From Planctomycetota bacterium (lineage in GTDB: Bacteria; Planctomycetota; PUPC01; DSUN01), in contig VGYW01000384.1 of NCBI GenBank assembly GCA_016872875.1, forward strand, positions 1 through 7,925: a stretch of 7,925 nucleotides of DNA, given 5' to 3'. Below, in pieces: positions 4,948 through 7,925 of this stretch (position 1 is the first letter of the stretch; each line of letters begins with the position of its first letter). Made by a program: the position numbers and the translations under genes. Under the pieces are notes generated by a model. It was given only the letters and a program-made list of their open reading frames with translations. It was not told the DNA's origin and did not search any database.

Positions 4948-7925
4948 TCACGGCTTGAAGATCAGCTCGCCCCAATTGCGGGGCTCGAGCTTGAGCTCGA
5001 AGACCTCGTCGTTGACGATGCCGGTGGACTGGTTGCTCCAGTGGGTGCGGAGGGCGGTGTCCTTGCCGGCGGGGTCGCCGTGGGTGACGCCGAAGTCGCC
5101 GCGGAGGGTGAGGCCGTCAGCGGGCTTGAGGCCGAGGGCGGCGAGGGGAATGGCGGCCTCGACGGTGTAGCCCTTCTTGTCGGGGTGGATGTTGACGGCG
5201 ATAAAGACGCGGGGCACAGAGGCCCCGCCCACAGGGAGGATGGTGACGCTCTCGATGGTGTAGCCTTCGCGGACGACGCCGGAGTAGAACTTCTTGGGGG
5301 CTTTCTCGGTGGACTTGGGGCGGTAGAGGACTGCGGTGGGGGTGCCCTTGAAGGGGCCGATGGAGAGGCGGAGGTCGCCGAGGACCGCCTCGGCCCGCTT
5401 GGGGTCGGCCTTGCTATCAGTGCCGAGCTGGAAGTCCACGGTGTCGCCGCCGGCGTAGAGGAACTCGGGGGCCTCGGCGCCGTTCACCCAGGGCGTGGCG
5501 TCACGGACGCTCCAGACGAGGCGGAGGTTCTGGTCGTCCCAGGCGGCAGCGGTGCGGACCGCTGCGTCGTCCTGCTTCTTGTAGGCGATGATCTCGTGGC
5601 CCTTCATGCCCTTGTCGAGGTCGGCTGTGAAGGCGGGCGTGAGCTGGTGGATGGTGAGGCGTTTCGTGCCGACGGCCTCCTGGAGGTATCGCTCGCGGAG
5701 GGAGCGTGCCTTCGCGATGTCGCTCTCGCGGATGCGGAGGCGCTCGCCGCGGAGGCGCTTGACGGTTTCGAGCCCGACGACCTTGATGTTCCAGAAGCCG
5801 GTCTTGCCTGCCTGGAGGTAGAGCTGGCCGTCGGGGGTTGCGGCGATGGAGCCGCCGAAGTCCTCGCCGCCCATGCCGGGCGGCACGTTGTCGAGGATGG
5901 CCCCCGGCACCGCCTGTTCGGGGAAGGCCATCTTCATCGGGTCGCCCTGGAAGAGCTTGGTCAGGTAGAAGCCCTCGCCCGTGAGGATGTGCCACTCGCC
6001 CACGTTGGTGGCGATGACCCACACGTTGCCGATGGGGTCGGGGAGCCTGGCGGCGCCGCAGGGGCCGAACGAGCCGCGAATCATCCCCACCTCGGGCGGC
6101 ACGGCGCGGTGGGAGCCGTGGACGCCGTTGAAGTTGTCCGGGTAGCGCCAGATTTCCTTGCCGGAAGCACCCTCACCCCGGCCCTCTCCCCGAGGGAGAG
6201 GGGGAGGAGCACCCTCACCCCGGCCCTCTCCCCGAGGGAGAGGGGGAGGAGCACCCTCACCCCGGCCCTCTCCCCGAGGGAGAGGGGGAGGAGCACCCTC
6301 ACCCCGGCCCTCTCCCCGAGGGAGAGGGGGAGGAGCACCCTCACCCCGGCCCTCTCCCCGAGGGAGAGGGGGAGGAGCACCCTCACCCCGGCCCTCTCCC
6401 CGAGGGAGAGGGGGAATCGTGGCGCACTGGAGCCAGGTCATGTCCTCGCCGTAGTTGCCGCCCTTGAGGACGAGCGTGCCGTCTGCGGAGCCGAGGCCGG
6501 CCAGGGGCATCTTCGTCGGGTGGGCAAGGTCGTATCTCGGCGCGCCGCAGGGGGTGAAGCCTGCGACCTTGAACTGCTTGTCGCCGCTGTAGAGCGTGAG
6601 GTCGGGCGTGACGCTCATGTACCATCCGCTGAGGCGCAGCTCGCCATCCACGCCGGAGATTTCGTTGGGCTGGCGTTCGCCGTCGCCGTTCTCGTCGGCC
6701 CAGAGCATCGTCCTGGCCGACTTGCCGCTCTGGCCGTGGCCTGTGGGGGGAAGCTCCTTGCCCTCCTTGTCGGCGTAGAAGACCACGGTACGCAGCTTGT
6801 AGTCGGCGTCGCGGAGGCGCTCGAAGATCTTCAGCGGGCCGATGTTGAACGACCAGTTTGCGGCGAGCGCGAGGTAGACGCGGGGCAGAGACGCCCCGCC
6901 CACAGTGGCGACAGCGAAGCGGGCGTTGCTGGTGCCGTCGCGGGCGATGGTGCCGAGGCACCTGTCGCGGCCCGTCTTCGGGTCGAGCCGCCACTCGCAG
7001 GAGTGGCCGACCATGACGAGCGGGTCGAGGGGATTGATCGCCCCGCCGAGCGCGCCGTAGGCGGTGGGGCCGAAGAACTCGCGGACGAGCTGCCCCGTCT
7101 CGGTGTTCCACACGCTCACGCGCTTGGGCTTGTCGTCGGCCTCCATCGCCCAGAGCTGGCCCTTGGCATCCACGGTGAGGGACTTGACGAAGCGCAGGCC
7201 GTCGGGCTGCCAGGGGCCGAGAAGGGCGCGGCCGCCCTTGCGGCCAATGGCCCTGACGGGCTTGCCCTCGGGGCTGTAGACGAGCACCTGGTTGTCGGGG
7301 TCGCCCACCGCCACATAGAGGTTGCCCTTTGCATCGAGGGCGATGGCGTTCGCGCCCTGGAGGCCCTCGATGAAGGGCTTGGCCTCGCCGCTCTCGGGGT
7401 TGACCGAGAGAACGCTCTTCCAGCCCGAGATCACCAGCAAGCTCCCTCTCCCCTTGGGAGAGGGTTGGGGTGAGGGTGCTGCACTCCCTCTCCCCTGGGG
7501 AGAGGGCTGGGGTGAGGGTGCTGCACTCCCTCTCCCCTGGGGAGAGGGCTGGGGTGAGGGTGCTTCAATGTCCACGGGCGCGGGCACGGCGAGCTTCTTC
7601 AGGAGCTTGCCGCTCTTGCCATCGAGGACGAGGACGGCGTCGCGCTTGGTGAAGCCGACGTAGACCCTGCCGTCGCGGGCGTGGAGGCAACTCGCCCGCT
7701 CGCCCTTGTCGAGCGTGATGCCAGCCAGCTTGGCTGCATCGAGGTCGGTCGAGCCGCTGCCGGCCCAGTCAGTGAAGCCGCCGGTCTTGGCGTCGGCGCG
7801 GAAGAGCAAGCCGTCCCAGTTCATCGCGTAGACCGTGCCTCCATCAACCGTGACCAGCTCAGCGCCGCTCATTCCGCCGCGGCTGAGCTTCCACTGGACG
7901 GCTCCGTCGAGGTCGCAGGCGACGA
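4948..7925 (-). CDS. Large beta-propeller protein with CBM9-like C-terminus (5' end outside window)
   Basis: The frame is open from the right edge to a TGA at 4948-4950. The first Met is at 7872, but 17 further in-frame residues upstream of it (VACDLDGAVQWKLSRGG) read as more propeller, so the true start is beyond the window. Residue numbers below count from that Met. Residues 1 to about 690 are PQQ/NHL-type propeller strands (for example GTVYAMNWDG, GNLYVAVGDPD, GQLWAMEADD). A calcium-loop-like DENGDGERQPNE (393-404) fits the EF-hand pattern. About 770-974 resemble a CBM9/DOMON-like sugar-binding domain (WDDQNLRLVWSVRD, YTVEAAIPLAALGLKP). This suggests an extracellular or periplasmic carbohydrate-linked protein; no catalytic site is recognised. 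Two arrays of 14-residue repeats (about 104-144 and 487-569) and two VGGAS-PRV inserts (324-332 and in the CBM9-like domain) are repeat DNA read in frame. The sampled block 5101-5160 is 46/60 GC. Confidence 0.85.
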   Translation of the reverse strand, partial: VACDLDGAVQWKLSRGGMSGAELVTVDGGTVYAMNWDGLLFRADAKTGGFTDWAGSGSTDLDAAKLAGITLDKGERASCLHARDGRVYVGFTKRDAVLVLDGKSGKLLKKLAVPAPVDIEAPSPQPSPQGRGSAAPSPQPSPQGRGSAAPSPQPSPKGRGSLLVISGWKSVLSVNPESGEAKPFIEGLQGANAIALDAKGNLYVAVGDPDNQVLVYSPEGKPVRAIGRKGGRALLGPWQPDGLRFVKSLTVDAKGQLWAMEADDKPKRVSVWNTETGQLVREFFGPTAYGALGGAINPLDPLVMVGHSCEWRLDPKTGRDRCLGTIARDGTSNARFAVATVGGASLPRVYLALAANWSFNIGPLKIFERLRDADYKLRTVVFYADKEGKELPPTGHGQSGKSARTMLWADENGDGERQPNEISGVDGELRLSGWYMSVTPDLTLYSGDKQFKVAGFTPCGAPRYDLAHPTKMPLAGLGSADGTLVLKGGNYGEDMTWLQCATIPPLPRGEGRGEGAPPPLPRGEGRGEGAPPPLPRGEGRGEGAPPPLPRGEGRGEGAPPPLPRGEGRGEGAPPPLPRGEGRGEGASGKEIWRYPDNFNGVHGSHRAVPPEVGMIRGSFGPCGAARLPDPIGNVWVIATNVGEWHILTGEGFYLTKLFQGDPMKMAFPEQAVPGAILDNVPPGMGGEDFGGSIAATPDGQLYLQAGKTGFWNIKVVGLETVKRLRGERLRIRESDIAKARSLRERYLQEAVGTKRLTIHQLTPAFTADLDKGMKGHEIIAYKKQDDAAVRTAAAWDDQNLRLVWSVRDATPWVNGAEAPEFLYAGGDTVDFQLGTDSKADPKRAEAVLGDLRLSIGPFKGTPTAVLYRPKSTEKAPKKFYSGVVREGYTIESVTILPVGGASVPRVFIAVNIHPDKKGYTVEAAIPLAALGLKPADGLTLRGDFGVTHGDPAGKDTALRTHWSNQSTGIVNDEVFELKLEPRNWGELIFKP
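5206..5234. repeat. 29-nt palindromic repeat in the coding sequence, copy 1
   Basis: GCGGGGC (5209-5215) and GCCCCGC (5222-5228) form a perfect 7-bp stem around the loop ACAGAG. On the coding strand it encodes VGGASVPRV inside the CBM9-like domain. Stem and flanks are identical to the copy at 6877-6905; the differences lie in the loop. Confidence 0.7.
6167..6416. repeat. Six tandem 42-nt repeats, in frame
   Basis: The array has six units of 42 bases (the last one about 2 bases short). Each contains GCACCCTCACCCC followed by the perfect hairpin CCCTCTCCC-CGA-GGGAGAGGG and a purine-rich joint. On the coding (minus) strand each unit gives PPLPRGEGRGEGAP. The copies look almost identical, suggesting recent expansion. 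The array falls between WLQCA and SGKEIWRYPD of the propeller, probably a surface loop. Units abut directly, so this is not a CRISPR array. Confidence 0.92.
6877..6905. repeat. 29-nt palindromic repeat in the coding sequence, copy 2
   Basis: GCGGGGC (6880-6886) and GCCCCGC (6893-6899) pair around the loop AGAGAC, followed by CACAG as in copy 1. It encodes VGGASLPRV in the propeller. As in copy 1, it falls directly ahead of a hydrophobic beta-strand (VYLALAAN here, VFIAVNI in copy 1). Confidence 0.7.
7442..7563. repeat. Three tandem 42-nt repeats, in frame, opposite orientation
   Basis: Three 38-base units (7442-7479, 7484-7521, 7526-7563) are joined by TGCA, a 42-base period. Each has a CCCTCTCCCC/GGGGAGAGGG hairpin (the first unit slightly diverged) followed by a GGGGTGAGGGTGC tail on the plus strand. 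The family is that of 6167-6416, but inverted relative to the gene. The coding strand therefore reads APSPQPSPQGRGSA instead. The array lies between the propeller segments ending VDIE and starting SLLVISGWK. Confidence 0.92.

Noticed and set aside
6167..6416. CRISPR array
   Set aside because: The units abut with no unique spacers, the sequence is translated in frame within a gene, and no cas genes are present. The same holds for 7442-7563.
4861..7473. An 870-codon open frame on the plus strand
   Set aside because: It is antisense to the propeller/CBM9 gene. The minus-strand product has clear beta-propeller and CBM9-like motifs; the plus product is a V, A, G, L, E-rich shadow that also crosses the repeat array in a stop-free frame.
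7870..7872. Start codon of the propeller gene at 7872
   Set aside because: The frame stays open to the window edge and the 17 upstream residues continue the propeller pattern, so this Met is internal.

Overview
The window is GC-rich bacterial DNA. Gene density, GC-rich third codon positions, a large secreted beta-propeller protein with a CBM9-like end, a DUF4139 protein and a heavy load of short palindromic repeats suggest a Planctomycetota-like or similar environmental genome. This is an inference; there is no rRNA or other marker gene here to prove it.

Layout: (1) 2-112, the 3' end of an unidentified plus-strand gene. (2) 113-1180, about 1.07 kb without a credible gene, made of hairpins, palindromes, short tandem repeats and two boxA-like motifs. 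(3) 1181-2971, minus strand, an exported DUF4140/DUF4139 coiled-coil protein. (4) 3051-4861, minus strand, a translationally coupled pair: an ABC/OLD-type AAA ATPase followed by a TOPRIM-like DUF3226 protein. A good sigma70-like promoter (4918-4946) lies just upstream of the pair. (5) 4948-7925, minus strand, a very large beta-propeller protein with a CBM9-like C-terminus, still open at the right edge of the window. It carries two in-frame arrays of a 42-nt repeat, in opposite orientations, and two in-frame copies of a second, 29-nt palindromic repeat.

How the parts relate: every complete gene is on the minus strand. The ATPase and DUF3226 genes overlap by one base and look like one functional unit, resembling split OLD / PARIS-type ATPase plus TOPRIM defence modules. 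In two sampled 60-base blocks their GC is clearly lower than in blocks sampled from both neighbours, which suggests later acquisition. The DUF4139 and propeller/CBM9 proteins look like ordinary envelope or secreted proteins of the host with no evident link to the pair. The most unusual feature is how repeats that normally sit between genes have been absorbed into the propeller gene without breaking its frame.
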